Translations under genes and position numbers: made by a program
Notes under the pieces: model-generated
Seen by the model: only the letters and a program-made list of their open reading frames with translations
Databases searched by the model: none
Told to the model about the DNA's origin: nothing
Shown here: positions 34,080 through 44,610 of the stretch, piece after piece
Numbering within the stretch: the first letter of the stretch is position 1
How the letters are laid out: every line of letters begins with the position of its first letter
Origin: Tricholoma matsutake
Lineage: Eukaryota; Basidiomycota; Agaricomycetes; Agaricales; Tricholomataceae
Reading direction: 5' to 3'
Length of the DNA: 64,000 bases
NCBI GenBank assembly: GCA_026075535.2
Contig: AP026549.1
Span: forward strand, 8,742,001-8,806,000

Positions 34080-36034
34080 GTGTCGTATCCAGCAGCCCAA
34101 AGGAAATAACACTACGAATCTCCTTAACAATGATATTTTTGTAATTGATGACCCCTACAGAACTTATACTAGCAGTCTTCACCTTGGAGAAATACCCAAA
34201 CCTTTCATCGCAGCAAAGGAATCACACTCTATTTGATCGGTCATTATAAATGTCAACGGCAGAAACCCAGTCGAAAGCATAGTCAATCCGGGCTCATCGA
34301 TCATCACTATGTCTGAAGAAGTTTGTCATGAACTCAGTCTTGCCTACGATCCTTCAATACACATCCCTCTACAATCAGCTAATGGTGTCATTGACCAGAG
34401 TCTAGGTTTAGCATGGAACGTACCTTGCAAAGTTGGTAGCATCACCCTCTACATGCAAATACACATCATCCAAGATCCAGCCTATGACATTCTGCTTGGA
34501 TGAAAATTTGACATTCTCATGGAAAGTACAGTGAAGAACTATCAAAATGAAGCACAAACGATAACCATATTCGATCCGAACTCGACATGATCTTGCGCTA
34601 TTCCAACTATTCCCTGATCTAATCATCAAAGAAGAGTAGTTCGTGAGGATTTTTGCAACTAGAGGATAAAATCTCGGAGAATAACCAGTGCACTCTCCTC
34701 ATTTCTTTTGACTATTCTAATTCCTCTATAACTATCGAGTACACTGCAAATATTCCCAATATTGACTGCTCAAACTCTTCGAATACTCCTTCTTTTTCCT
34801 CAATTCTTATGAACTTATATTTAATGGCTAGCCACCAGTATGCAACGTTCTTATCGGCCTTGATGGCCACTCCTATGCACAATTCTACTATCATTTCCCC
34901 TCCCAATGTTTTGTCAACCGACTCTCTATACCCAATCTTCGCAGCTCCAAAGAAGAAATACAAACCAGTTGCACAGAAGGTTTGACCAGTTATTACCAAA
35001 CTACCTGATCGGTTTCACATTATTTGAACAATCACTGGCGACCCCCTCAATAATATGCCAAAACTCAATCCTCATCCCCCATTGTTTATCCCCTCTCCCC
35101 GATATACACTCAAACACAAAGCTATTATTGACAAAAACCATCCTGGCAATTTTCTTTGGCCCAAAGAATGAAACCTCATGGACGATTTTATTCAAAATCA
35201 TGAAACCAGTTTTGCATGGACCAAACAAGAACGAGGAAGTTTTTGCCCCGACTTCTTCCCTCCTATAGAATTCCACATCATTCCTCACACTCCATGGGTT
35301 AAACATAATATCCCTATACCTCCTGGTCTGTATGAACAGATCTGTGAAATGCTGAAGAAGATAGATGAGTATATGAGCTGTCAAACTCATTGCATCGATT
35401 GTGATGGTTTTGCATTGCGAAGAAAGATGCAAAATCACTTCGCATCATCCACAGTCTTGAACTGCTAAACCAAGTAACAATTCAGCACTCTGGCATTGTC
35501 CCAATCCCCGAGCATCTAGCTGAACAGTTTGGGGGATGTGCTTGTGGTGGAATGCTGGATCTATATGTCTCATTCAACAAAAGGCTAGTTGCTGAATCTT
35601 CTTGAGATCTAATGACTTTCCAGACCCCATTTGGCATGCTTCGAATTGTCACCCTACCAATGTGTTGGATGAACCTTACATGATGACATCACATTCATCC
35701 TACAACCCAAAGTCCCTCATATCATGATCCCTTATATTGATGACACACCAGTTAAGGGCCCAAAATCAGAATATCAAACAATCGGCAGATCTTACAAAAT
35801 GATCACTGACAACCCAGGCATTTGACGTTTTGTCTGGGAGCATTTCGAAAATTTGAGTCACATAGTCCAGCGCATGAAGTATTGTGGTGGAATGTTCTCA
35901 GGTCCAAAGTTATTTGCTTGCATCTCCGAAATAATTGTTTTAGGTCATTGATGCAATATTCATGGTCAAATGGTGGATCCGATGTGCATCAATAAGATTC
36001 AGAAGTGGGGACCATGTCATATGCTCACTGAAGT
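34080..36034 (+). pseudogene. Gypsy relic 2: protease and reverse transcriptase
   Basis: The protease-like domain runs SIVNPGSSIITMSEEVCHEL (Asp of the DPGS motif replaced by Asn), SANGVIDQSLGLAWNVPC and DPAYDILLG-x-KFDILMES, with TGA 34501-34503 where relatives have Arg. RT follows with KKYKPVAQKV and a degraded middle, then YIDDTPVKGPKSEYQ (YIDD retained) and NPGI-x-RFVWEH (TGA for Arg). The thumb ends KWGPCHMLTEV, exactly where the hairpin element inserted; the frame resumes at 37681. Confidence 0.85.
36027..36034. repeat. 8-bp target duplication of the 36.0-kb element (ACTGAAGT)
   Basis: ACTGAAGT occurs here and at 37681-37688. Removing the element with one copy restores the Gypsy frame ...LTEVKVFLGTIGVC.... 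Confidence 0.9.
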
Positions 36035-37680
36035 AGTGTTCAAGGGTCCAGTCCATAAGACTGGAAAAAGACTGGACCCTTAACCAAACTTAACCACAAA
36101 AGACTGAACCATCAGTCTCGGTTCACCCCATATTGGGGTTGGTTCAGTTGTCAGTTGATCACTTTTGTAAACTCACAAAAACTGATGTAAGACTGGTTGA
36201 AACCAGTCTTAATCGGTCTTTTAGACATGTTTATACTACTAGATATATAGCATAAGTTGAGTATAAAATACAGAAATAAGTATCCAAAAGTATATAAAAG
36301 AACAAAATACTACTATTACTATTTATGGTATATATACATAAAGTGAAACAAGGCTGGGGGAAAAAACAGTCATTTGGTGAGTGCTTATATACCCTGTGGC
36401 CATGCACAGACCATGTGGTCACGTTTGTTCACCCAAAAACAAATGTGGCACCACTTCCCAGATGACTTCCCATGACCACAACAACCGAATGAACACAGAG
36501 TAGATGGCCCAAACAACCAACAAGGGTCATTTGGGCCCTAGGGTACATTGTTTTATAGTTGATTCTTTTCTTTTACTAACTAACTAACTAACTAAAAGTT
36601 TTTTCTTCTTTTTTAGGTACTTTTCATTTTGATAACAAAATTGCCCACCCACCGAATGATGCCTTTGCTGACACTGTGAGCCGCTGCTTGCAGGCTGGCA
36701 TTGGGCTGCTTCTGGACCACAACAACCAAGCCCAACACCGCCGCTGCAAGCCTCTGCTCACAGGGTGGCAATGGGCCCTTTCCTGGATGACAATGAATAG
36801 CGGGACGATGAGGATGATGAATCAGGGGGACGAGGACAAATCAAGGGGGGCAATGAGGACAAATCAGGGGGCTCTGCTGCAGACAGCCCAAATGACACTA
36901 GTCATCGTTTGGGCTGTCAAGTATGTTTTTCTTTGTTTAATCTTATTTCTTTTACTAATGATTATTTTCTTAGTTTCTTATCTTTTGCTGACAATGTTGC
37001 CTAGCCACCACACAACACACCTGGGCCCTTGCCATACACCACCCATGCCCTATGTCACTGCTGCAAGCCTCTGCTCACAGGGTGGCAATGGGTACTGCCA
37101 CTTCCAGACAGCAACAGCAATGGCAGCCAGGGACAACAGCTGACACCACATCACAGCACCACCAACCCACCTACGAGCCACTGCTTGTAGGGGGTAATGG
37201 AGGTGCCAATGATGAACACCAATGCACACAGGGAGGGGCTGACAAATGACAGGGAGTGGAAAATGGATGACAACAAGAACAGGTGAGGGGGAACATGTGA
37301 TGGGGAGGAGACGACAAACAACAACCACTCTTGACCCCCCACCCTTGCTACAAATGCAAGACGGTGGAACTATTTTATTATTATCTTGTTCTTCTTTGTT
37401 TTCTTTCAGTTTTTTAGCAACACTGCTGCGAGCAACTGCTTGCAGGGTGTAAATATAATTAGTTTTATCTACAATATATTATAATTTAGTTAGATTCATA
37501 AAAACAGCCTGAAGATCAGTCAAAACTGGTCTTTTGGGGTCAACTGAACCAAATAGGACTGGTCCTATTTGGTTTGGTTGCAGACCATCTAATCTGGGCA
37601 TTGATTTGGACCAGTTTCAGTCTCTGGTTGACCCCCTTTGGGGTCAAAAAGCTGGACTGAACCGGACCCTTAAACACTAC
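36035..37680. mobile_element. Non-autonomous hairpin element 1 (1,646 bp, 8-bp TSD)
   Basis: Ends are AGTGTTCAAGGGTCCAGTCC and, reverse-complemented, GTAGTGTTTAAGGGTCCGGT. The flanks ACTGAAGT give an 8-bp duplication (or 6-bp ACTGAA if the ends are GTAGTGTT). The interior has no gene but carries P1 hairpins at 36674-36693, 36744-36763, 37061-37080, 37171-37190 and 37426-37445 (type CTGCGAGC-AACT-GCTTGCAG). P2 hairpins lie at 36506-36537 and 36883-36917 (GCCCAAA...TTTGGGC). A CTAA tandem (36579-36594) and T-rich acceptor-like tracts (TTTTTTAG) also occur. It is the same family and nearly the same size as the element at 60102-61750. An 8-bp duplication is typical of hAT and KDZ-type transposition; no transposase is encoded. 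Confidence 0.85.
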
Positions 37681-39056
37681 ACTGAAGTTAAGGTGTTCTT
37701 AGGAACAATTGGAGTCTGTCATATCTTTATTTGAAATTTTGCTCAATGTGCTACAGCACTGATTCAACTCACTCAGAAAGACATTCCTTTCAAATATGGA
37801 CCAAAACAAATAGCAGCACAGGAATATTTGAAAGAAGCTTTGATCAATTCCCCAGTGATTCAAGCAATTGACTACTCATCCCCCACCCCAGTTATCCTTG
37901 CAGTTGATGCATCGAGCAATACAGTTGGCTTTTTCCTTGCACAATGTGATCCTGACAATCCTCGAAAGTGATACTATAGTTGATTCGGTTTGATCATGCT
38001 TAATGACCGTGAATCCTGGTTCTCACAAGCGAAACTCGAACTCTACAGTCTATATCGCACTCTTGGAACACTTCAATTGTATCTGATAGGGGTCTGAAAC
38101 CTCATTGTTGAAGTCAATGCAAGGTATATCAAAGGCATGCTTTCAAATCCTGATATCACACCTAGTGCTAGCATCAATCGATGGATAGTATCGATTCTAA
38201 CCTTCCACTTCACATTAGTCCATGTGGCAGGCACACACCATGGTCCAGACGGACTTTCAAGATGTCCTCCACAAGACAAAGATGACCAGTTCAATAATGA
38301 AAACAATTTTGGAGACTGGATTAACCATCTTCACGGTCTTGTACACCAAATCAATCCTGTTATGACTTGTCCCTTTACTTCCTATCAAATTTTGACACTC
38401 TCCCTCTCTTCAGATCTCAGTAAGGGGGAGGATCTGACCTATGACGATGTCCCATGAACAAACAATGTGAAAAGGATGACAAAAGATTACTTTGCATTCA
38501 AAAATGGTTAGAAGATTTGGTATGACCCCCAGATTTATTAGATTCCGAATATGCTACCTTCATTTGATATTGCACCAAATTCCTCTTAGATTCTGGCAAA
38601 CTATGGAGAAAGGACTCTCACGGAGCTCACAAGAGTGTCGCAACTCCCAAACATCTCAAAATGATTTGTGCAGCTCATGACAATATAGGACACAAAATGG
38701 TCTTCGCAATGAAATCTGTTATTTCTCTACAATTCTGGTGGCCTAACATGAAAGCTGACATTGCATGGTTTATTCACACCTGCCACCTCTGCCAAGTATG
38801 ACAAACTCAAAATCTCCTTATCCCACCTACCATCACCACACCCACACCTTTATTTGGCAAAGTCTTCATTGATATTATGCAAATGCCTCCTTCAAGCGGA
38901 TTCAAGTATATCATACAAGGTCGATGTTTGCTAACGACTTATCCTGAATGGCAAAATCTTCCACAAGAGAATGCCATGACCCTCAGCAATTGGATCTTCA
39001 AAGACATCATTTGTAGATAGGGTTCCCTATACAAAATCATGAGTGATAATGGTGAT
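37681..39056 (+). pseudogene. Gypsy relic 2: RNase H and integrase
   Basis: Continues the RT frame: VKVFLGTIGVC, then the RNase H start (PVILAVDASSNTVGFFLAQ) and the tether LTFHFTLVHVAGTHHGPDGL. An H2C2 integrase zinc region follows (HDNIGHKMVFAMKS, WFIHTCHLCQV), and an integrase core fragment (VFIDIMQMPPSSGFKYI, YPEWQNLPQENA, KIMSDNGD) that includes two of the three catalytic Asp. TGA codons replace Arg at RK-x-YYS-x-FGSIMLN and LIGV-x-NLIVEV. Homology stops at about 39056. Confidence 0.85.
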
Positions 39057-39344
39057 AGGTCCACGTGAACATTTTTAAATGGACCAATTCCAGTCCTACC
39101 AGTCCAAGTTGGACCTGCATGGACCAAAACCAGTCCCAGTCCATACAAATTAATTTCTACTTGGAATTGTCCAAGTACACTCCTAGTGTACAAGTGGTTT
39201 TCACTCAGAATACATGTGGATCCACGCGGACTGGAGAGGCCAGAACACAAGTAAAATTGGGTTCCACTCTCTGCTCAGAATCCACATGGATCCATGTGGA
39301 TTCTGTATCATTCTGTGCGGATCCACTAGGAAGACCTGGAGGAG
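39057..39344. repeat. Short insertion rich in GGACC and GGATCC palindromes
   Basis: It starts AGGTCCACGTG and contains repeated AGTCC/GGACC phrases. A perfect 20-bp palindrome lies at 39281-39300 (TCCACATGGA/TCCATGTGGA). It lies between the broken integrase and an LTR. The element type is not resolved. Confidence 0.4.
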
Positions 39345-40204
39345 TGTAAAGACCTCAACCTGGCAGGTGTCAATAGTGGAAGGTTGTTGGGTCATAGCAG
39401 ATTCTGCAGAAGGGAAACGGAAAGGACTTGGGTTCAGCTTATAAGAAGCTGCACCCTTCACCTCGTCTGGTGTCCTAATTTCAAGACAAAGGTTTGGAGG
39501 TAGGAGTGGGAAGGTGTGGGTAGTGTGGGGAAGGACTTGGGTTAAGTTCAGATGAGACCAGAACTTTGGAGGGAGAACTAGAGGTTGAGCTGAATGAACT
39601 TCAGACTCTTAGAGGACAGAGGTAGGAGTAGAATGAGATTGGATTGGCAGGTTTAAGTTGAGGCTTTGTTGAGTCTATGTCAATATATGAACTGAGGAAT
39701 ACAAGTCAAAACTAACTATGCTTAAATACAAAAGTACAGAATAAGAGCAGAACATCTCAGGAACTGCGGCAGTGTCTCGACTGCATAGATAAATTACCTG
39801 GCAGGAGCCACACAGGAGTCCGTAGTCAAATTTGCAAAAGAGACAGCAGCCTTGGGAAGGCAGCCATGGGTGCTGTACAAGGTGGCCTGGTGCACAGCAG
39901 TGTGGGCAGTGCAAGGCAGCTGGAAATGAAGGCAGAAAGGAGTTGGTGAATGTTGGGCTTCCTGGTGAGGGAGGAACAAAGTGCGGAAAAGGGGAGGTCT
40001 TTACACTCCCCCCCCCAATCCGATCAGACTCCGCTCAGACTTTGCTCAGACTTCTTTGGCTGAAAGTCCTGCCAAACTAAATGTCCAGTCCAATCTGAGT
40101 CTGAGCTGAGTCCTCGGACTGTCCTAGGACTGTCCAAGCATCCAAGCAGAGTCCAAGTGGACCAGCACTCATACAGTCCTAGGACTGTCCGAGTTGCTTA
40201 TATA

Positions 40205-40312
40205 ATTGACTGAAAAATCTGTGGCTACCACAGGGATTGAACCCTCATAGTCACATGATAAAGTACAATTAAGTCAGCGATATAACAGTTAGACTAAAGC
40301 ATCATTACAGGT
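40205..40312 (-). other. tRNA-like (Pol III box) sequence, minus strand
   Basis: Read on the minus strand it has a B box GGTTCAATCCC (40243-40233) and a weak A-box-like region upstream. It is a decayed tRNA relic or SINE head rather than a functional tRNA. Confidence 0.4.
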
Positions 40313-41737
40313 GAGTAGTTATATCTCTCTATGTACCACCCTGGCTGTGATGACAAATCAACACAGCCATGTCATCAACAATGCTGGCAATGGCGCTGCC
40401 TCCTCCTTACCTCCTACCCCAATAACCAACAACAGGAATGAGCCCAAATGATGGCATTGTTGTTTGGGCTCACTTGTAAGTGTTTTTTTACATGATTTTT
40501 GTTGTTTTGTTTAACTAACTGAAATTTCCTTAATCATAGGTTTTATCTATGTTATAACGATGCTGCAGCCTCAAAACCACGACAACGGCTGACACAGCCA
40601 CCACCCTAGGACCCAGAACCACCACCGCAAGCAACTGCTTGCAGGGTGGGAATGGGTACAACTGCAAAACAGCAAGACAATGGCAACACCGACTTGGCCA
40701 AACGGAATGACAACGCAATGAGGCGACTGGAGACGACTGAGACTGGGAGATGGAATGACAAGGGGACAAGCGGGAAACAATGAAAGGAAGGCAAAGCAAA
40801 TGAAGAAAAGGCCCAAGAGACATTGTTTGATGTCTCTTGGGCTGTTGGTAATTTTTTTTTTCTTGTTTTTGTTACTAATGAACTTTTTTAGGTATTATCT
40901 AGTACTGCTGACGACAATGATGATGAGCACTCAGAACCACTGCCGCGAGCAGCTGCTCATGGGGTGGGAATGGGTGCAACTTTGAAATGACAAGAATGGC
41001 TATTCACGCCCACCACGCAGGACACACCACCCACCTCCAGCCTCACAAGCAACTGCTCGTGGGGTGGATGGTGGGTGGGATGATGATGATGGCATGGAAT
41101 GGCAACAGCACCTGCCCCAGCCCTACGAGCCACTGCTTGTAGGGTGGACGACAGGTGGAATGACCACGATTAGGGGTCCTAGGGAAGTTTTTTTTTCTTT
41201 TCTCATTTCATTTTTCGATGCTAACTAACTTTTTATAGGTACAAACTACTACTGGCAATGACAACGACGACGACACCTCCACCACCACTGCTGTGAGCCC
41301 CTGCTCACAGGGTCGAAGGTGAGGGGGAAGAGATGAGGGGGAAGGAGACGAGAGGGAAGGGAGATGACAACGAGAGTGGGGACACCCACTATGACTCCCG
41401 CCCCATGCCTACGAGCATCTGCTCGTGGGGTGGTTCGGGGGGGAGAAGAATGGGGACAGGAGAGCGAGATGGCCAGGGGACAACCTGGGGAGAGATGAAC
41501 ACCGCCACGAGCAACTGCTCGTGGTGGGTGTTTTTAGTTTATTTTTATAATTGATAGTTACGGCCCCCTCCCCTCGAGCTTGCAAGGGGAGGGCTTAGTA
41601 TTATACATATTAATTACCCATATTAATTACCCCTCATACAGATGCAAGGGGGTCAATTTAATAATCTATTCATGATATATAAAAATTTAGATTTCAGTAA
41701 TAAATAGATATAATGTATGTAACTTTAAATAACTACT

Positions 41738-41820
41738 TGGCTTAAGTGGTAGAGTGTGCATGTTTCGTTGTCATGTGATTGCTAGTCCAGGAGGCTGTTG
41801 GTTCAATTCCTGCTGTGCAC
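41738..41820 (+). other. tRNA-like (Pol III box) sequence, plus strand
   Basis: A box TGGCTTAAGTGG (41738-41749) and B box GGTTCAATTCC (41800-41810) are about 50 bp apart, as in a tRNA gene. The acceptor stem does not pair convincingly, so a tRNA-derived SINE head or tRNA pseudogene is more likely. It mirrors the one at 40205-40312. Confidence 0.45.
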
Positions 41821-42328
41821 ACATCATTTTGTGAGACTTACAAGACTTTCTCTAAGACTGGAACTCAGACTTTACTTGGTCAGTACTTTAGAAGGTGTAA
41901 ATAAATGCACAATTGATGTTGTCTGAGCAAAGTCCAAATGCAGTCCGAGTGCAGTCGTCAGACTTTACTCAGACAACTTGGGCAGTCCTAGGACAGTCCA
42001 AGTGTCCGAGCAGAGTCCGAGCAGAGTCCGAGCAGAGTCCGAGTGAAGTCCTCGGACAGTCCAAGTGTCCGAGTGTGTCTGAGCGGAGTCCACTCAGACT
42101 GGGGGGGGGGGGGGGGGAGTGTAAAGTACTGGAAAAGGGTCAGAAGAGTGTGGGTTCCAATTGGGCGAGGAACAGTTCTTGACAGTATTTCCCCCTTAGT
42201 GCCGAGCCTATGAGGCACATGGGTGTGTGAGTCCAAATAAGGAAGTTGGTTGATTTTCTGCATGTGGAATTGGTTGAAAAGCCAAAAGCAGAAGTTGGTT
42301 GAGAAATTCTAACTTGCTTCTAACCCCC

Positions 42329-42538
42329 ACTATGTTGCTTCCAGCCCTCTCAGTAACCAAAAAACTGGCCACTATGAAGGCCAAGCAGGATCGAATGGAG
42401 CAGGAGGTGAGAGCCTTGAAGGAGGAGGTGAAAAGACAGGAGGAGGAGGAGTGGAGGGTGGCAGAGGGGGAGAGGGTAGCTGAGGAGGCAGCATGCAAGG
42501 AGGCCCTTCTAGATATTCAGATGTTTTGGAAGCATTGA
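42329..42538 (+). pseudogene. Fragment of the coiled-coil protein gene of the LTR element
   Basis: The frame MLLPALSVTKKLATMKAKQD then MEQEVRALKEEVKRQEEEE is a charged coiled coil. It occupies the same position downstream of the LTR as the longer gene at 58546-59357 (KIAALRAQQEKLMEELQL). It is truncated at about 42510. It starts about 145 bp after the LTR end, as its relative does, so it is the first gene of the same LTR family. Confidence 0.55.
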
Positions 42539-43313
42539 AATGTAATCTGTTCCTCAGGTGTGTTGATGCTACAACTTTTTGACACAGATTAGTTTTGACA
42601 GTCTCAAATGCCCACAAGAATACAGAGTCAGATGTACTATGCTGGGCCAGGTCTGAGCAAACACCTTCTGCCTCGAAGAGAAGGCCTTCATGGACAGTTG
42701 AATCTGAGCTTGGCATTGTCAGAACCCCTCATATGTAGGTTGGAATAGTGAGGCCATTCTCTCGCAAACAAGTTCGAACATTATCTAGACGTTGTATGAG
42801 GTCCATGAGGGCAGTAGTATATGAGGGCAGTATTCTATTTCATTGTATATATCCTTGATGCCTTGTGAAGGCTGGACAATGTCCTACTACTAATAGTACA
42901 GTACATAAATCAAGATGTGCCAAGGTGCCAACACAGCCACATTTACAAGTTTTGCCAGTCGTTGAGGCACAGTAATAGTGTGTTGGAAGTTGCAGAAAGT
43001 TCGGGCTTTGGAGAATCTGGATGTCCATTTGTCCATCCATCCATCTGCACAATAATATGGAAATTATCTTCTAATTGTACACAAGTACATTGTACATTAT
43101 ATATACAACCCCTTGCAATGTAAGTCTACATACAGCCTTGCAGCAGCCACTGCCATCAAAATTATGTAATTATCAACTTAGCTAATTTGCAGAGGAATTA
43201 TAAGATGTATATTCCATGCAAATCTCAGGTAGCTTTCATGGTAAGATTCATCAAGAATGAAGTGAGAATGTGTAGTCCATGTTGGCGACTTGGCGGATTT
43301 GAAATCACGTGAT
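42539..43313. other. Non-coding; no feature recognised
   Basis: Only short unsupported reading frames are present. No terminal repeats were found. Confidence 0.4.
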
Positions 43314-43321
43314 GAACAACA

Positions 43322-44141
43322 CAAGGGGGTGTCAGAAAAAAAATTAAGCATATCAGGTCGAATTTTTTTTTCAGGACTACACAGAGGGAACCAACTAACT
43401 AGGGTGGGAATATAATTCCATATATGGAAGTATGACTAAGCTGACTAATATCACCAATTTAATAGCCCACTTCCAGCATTTGTCTAAGGTCTTTAGCAAC
43501 TCACTACTATTGTTGTAACTATTGCCAACATCAAGACCATCTCACCATGTTGTTATGGAAGTGCTTTTCCAGATAGCCTTGGAGATTTTGAAGCACACCA
43601 CTGGCAGCACTTGGAGTGATTATGACCTGTTAATGCCATCAATGTCCTGGTTTAACCATGACCAACCAATACTGTGGATCTGATGCATGATCTAATGCTT
43701 GTTAGTACTCAACTGTAGTGCATGTACAACACTAGTTAGCAGTCCCTAGTAACCATGCATTACCTTCCCCTACTCTGATGCACACTCAGATGAGGTACTT
43801 ATTAGTGTAGTTTACAGGTGGCATGACAGCATTCAGTCAAGTTCTTCCACAGAACCCCCCCTGCTCTGTTTGACTGTTACTAAAGTAAGGGGAGAAGCAT
43901 GGGTTTCTGATCAATCATTACTACTATTTGCTGCTGTTATCCCTGCCTGTCCTCAGTTGGAACTTGTCTTTCAAAAAAAGATGGGCTTGTTATTCATATC
44001 CAGAAGGTTGCTATAGCTCTACCTCCCCTCTATGCCTCTTGGGCACATGTATCATGTGACTTCCAAAAATTTTTAAGAGGCTCTGGGTGGGAACTAACTA
44101 ACCATCCTGATATGGTAAATTCAAAGTCCGACACCCCCTTG
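43322..44141. mobile_element. 820-bp non-autonomous DNA element with 8-bp TSD
   Basis: Left end CAAGGGGGTGTCAGA, right end (reverse complement) CAAGGGGGTGTCGGA. An internal ATATCAGG is also shared within about 40 bp of each end. Direct repeats GAACAACA lie immediately outside (43314-43321 and 44142-44149). No coding sequence. TIR plus 8-bp duplication fits hAT-like mobility. The flank 44150-44610 shows nothing else. Confidence 0.85.
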
Positions 44142-44610
44142 GAACAACATTCACCAAAAACTCTAGCATTGCTCTGTGTGGGGGTTATATTCGATAATAT
44201 TCACAGTAAGTGTGGTTGTATCATTATACCCTTATTGTAATTTTGTAGCACAGAAAACTTAATTATTTCTATGAGGCAGACAGACGGACGGACCGACGGA
44301 CATCCGGATTCTCCAATCCCGAAACCAATCCCGAAATGTCTTTGAAAATGTGGGAGAAAAACTTTTACCGCGCCTCACGAATGGTTTGGAGTCTGGTCCA
44401 ATCGTCCATTTGACCATTTGACTCAAGTACTCTTACTCCTCGCTACACGGAACGTTCACTTTATAAGTATGTTGAATTGTTAATTTATTGCTATAAACCC
44501 AGACAGGAATCAACGTTGTGTGATGCATGTATATCAACACAGTCTGTTCAAGGTCTATAAAAAGTAGATTCACGCAGTTGAGATGGTCCAAGTGGTACGA
44601 GGCGCACGTT

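Larger units (their letters stand above)
39994..42130. mobile_element. Non-autonomous hairpin element 2 (about 2.1 kb) inside an LTR
   Basis: GGAAAAGGG flanks both sides (39985-39993, 42131-42139). The ends are AGGTCTTTACACTCCCCC and, reverse-complemented, AGTACTTTACACTCCCCC, with C/G homopolymer tracts inside each end (G16 at 42100-42115). The subterminal regions are rich in GTCCGAGCAGAGTCC-type repeats (42000-42060) and their inverse (40020-40140). The interior has P1 hairpins at 40627-40642, 40947-40958, 41044-41061, 41121-41144, 41291-41310, 41411-41426 and 41505-41524. P2 hairpins lie at 40441-40470 and 40811-40842. No open reading frame is credible. Two tRNA-like sequences lie in inverted orientation near its ends. 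Confidence 0.65.
39345..42184 (+). repeat. LTR of the TGTTAAGAAC-type family, split by a hairpin element
   Basis: LTR sequence runs 39345-39993 (TGTAAAGACCTCAACCTGG...) and 42131-42184 (...GAGGAACAGTTCTTGACA). Without the insertion and one duplicated GGAAAAGGG it is about 694 bp, matching the 706-bp solo LTR at 51913-52618 (shared GACTTGG(C/G)TTCAGCTT, CTGGTGTCCTAATTTCAAG, CTTGGGAAGGCAGCCATGG). The sequence after it (GTATTTCCCCCTTAGTGCCG) is also found after the LTR at 58403, so this is a 5' LTR joined to internal sequence. Confidence 0.7.

Noticed and set aside
37061..37080. CRISPR array suggested by regularly recurring palindromic repeats
   Set aside because: Repeats are spaced irregularly (roughly 50-300 bp), vary in sequence, and lie within eukaryotic transposons with no cas genes.
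39995..40010. A polypurine tract and LTR start on the minus strand
   Set aside because: CTCCCCCCCCC next to TTTACA looks like an inverted polypurine tract/LTR boundary, but the LTR sequence continues intact across the insertion with a GGAAAAGGG duplication, so an inserted element with such ends is the simpler reading. The resemblance is noted as unresolved.
41738..41820. Functional tRNA gene
   Set aside because: A and B boxes are present, but no convincing acceptor stem or anticodon arm could be drawn; listed only as tRNA-like.
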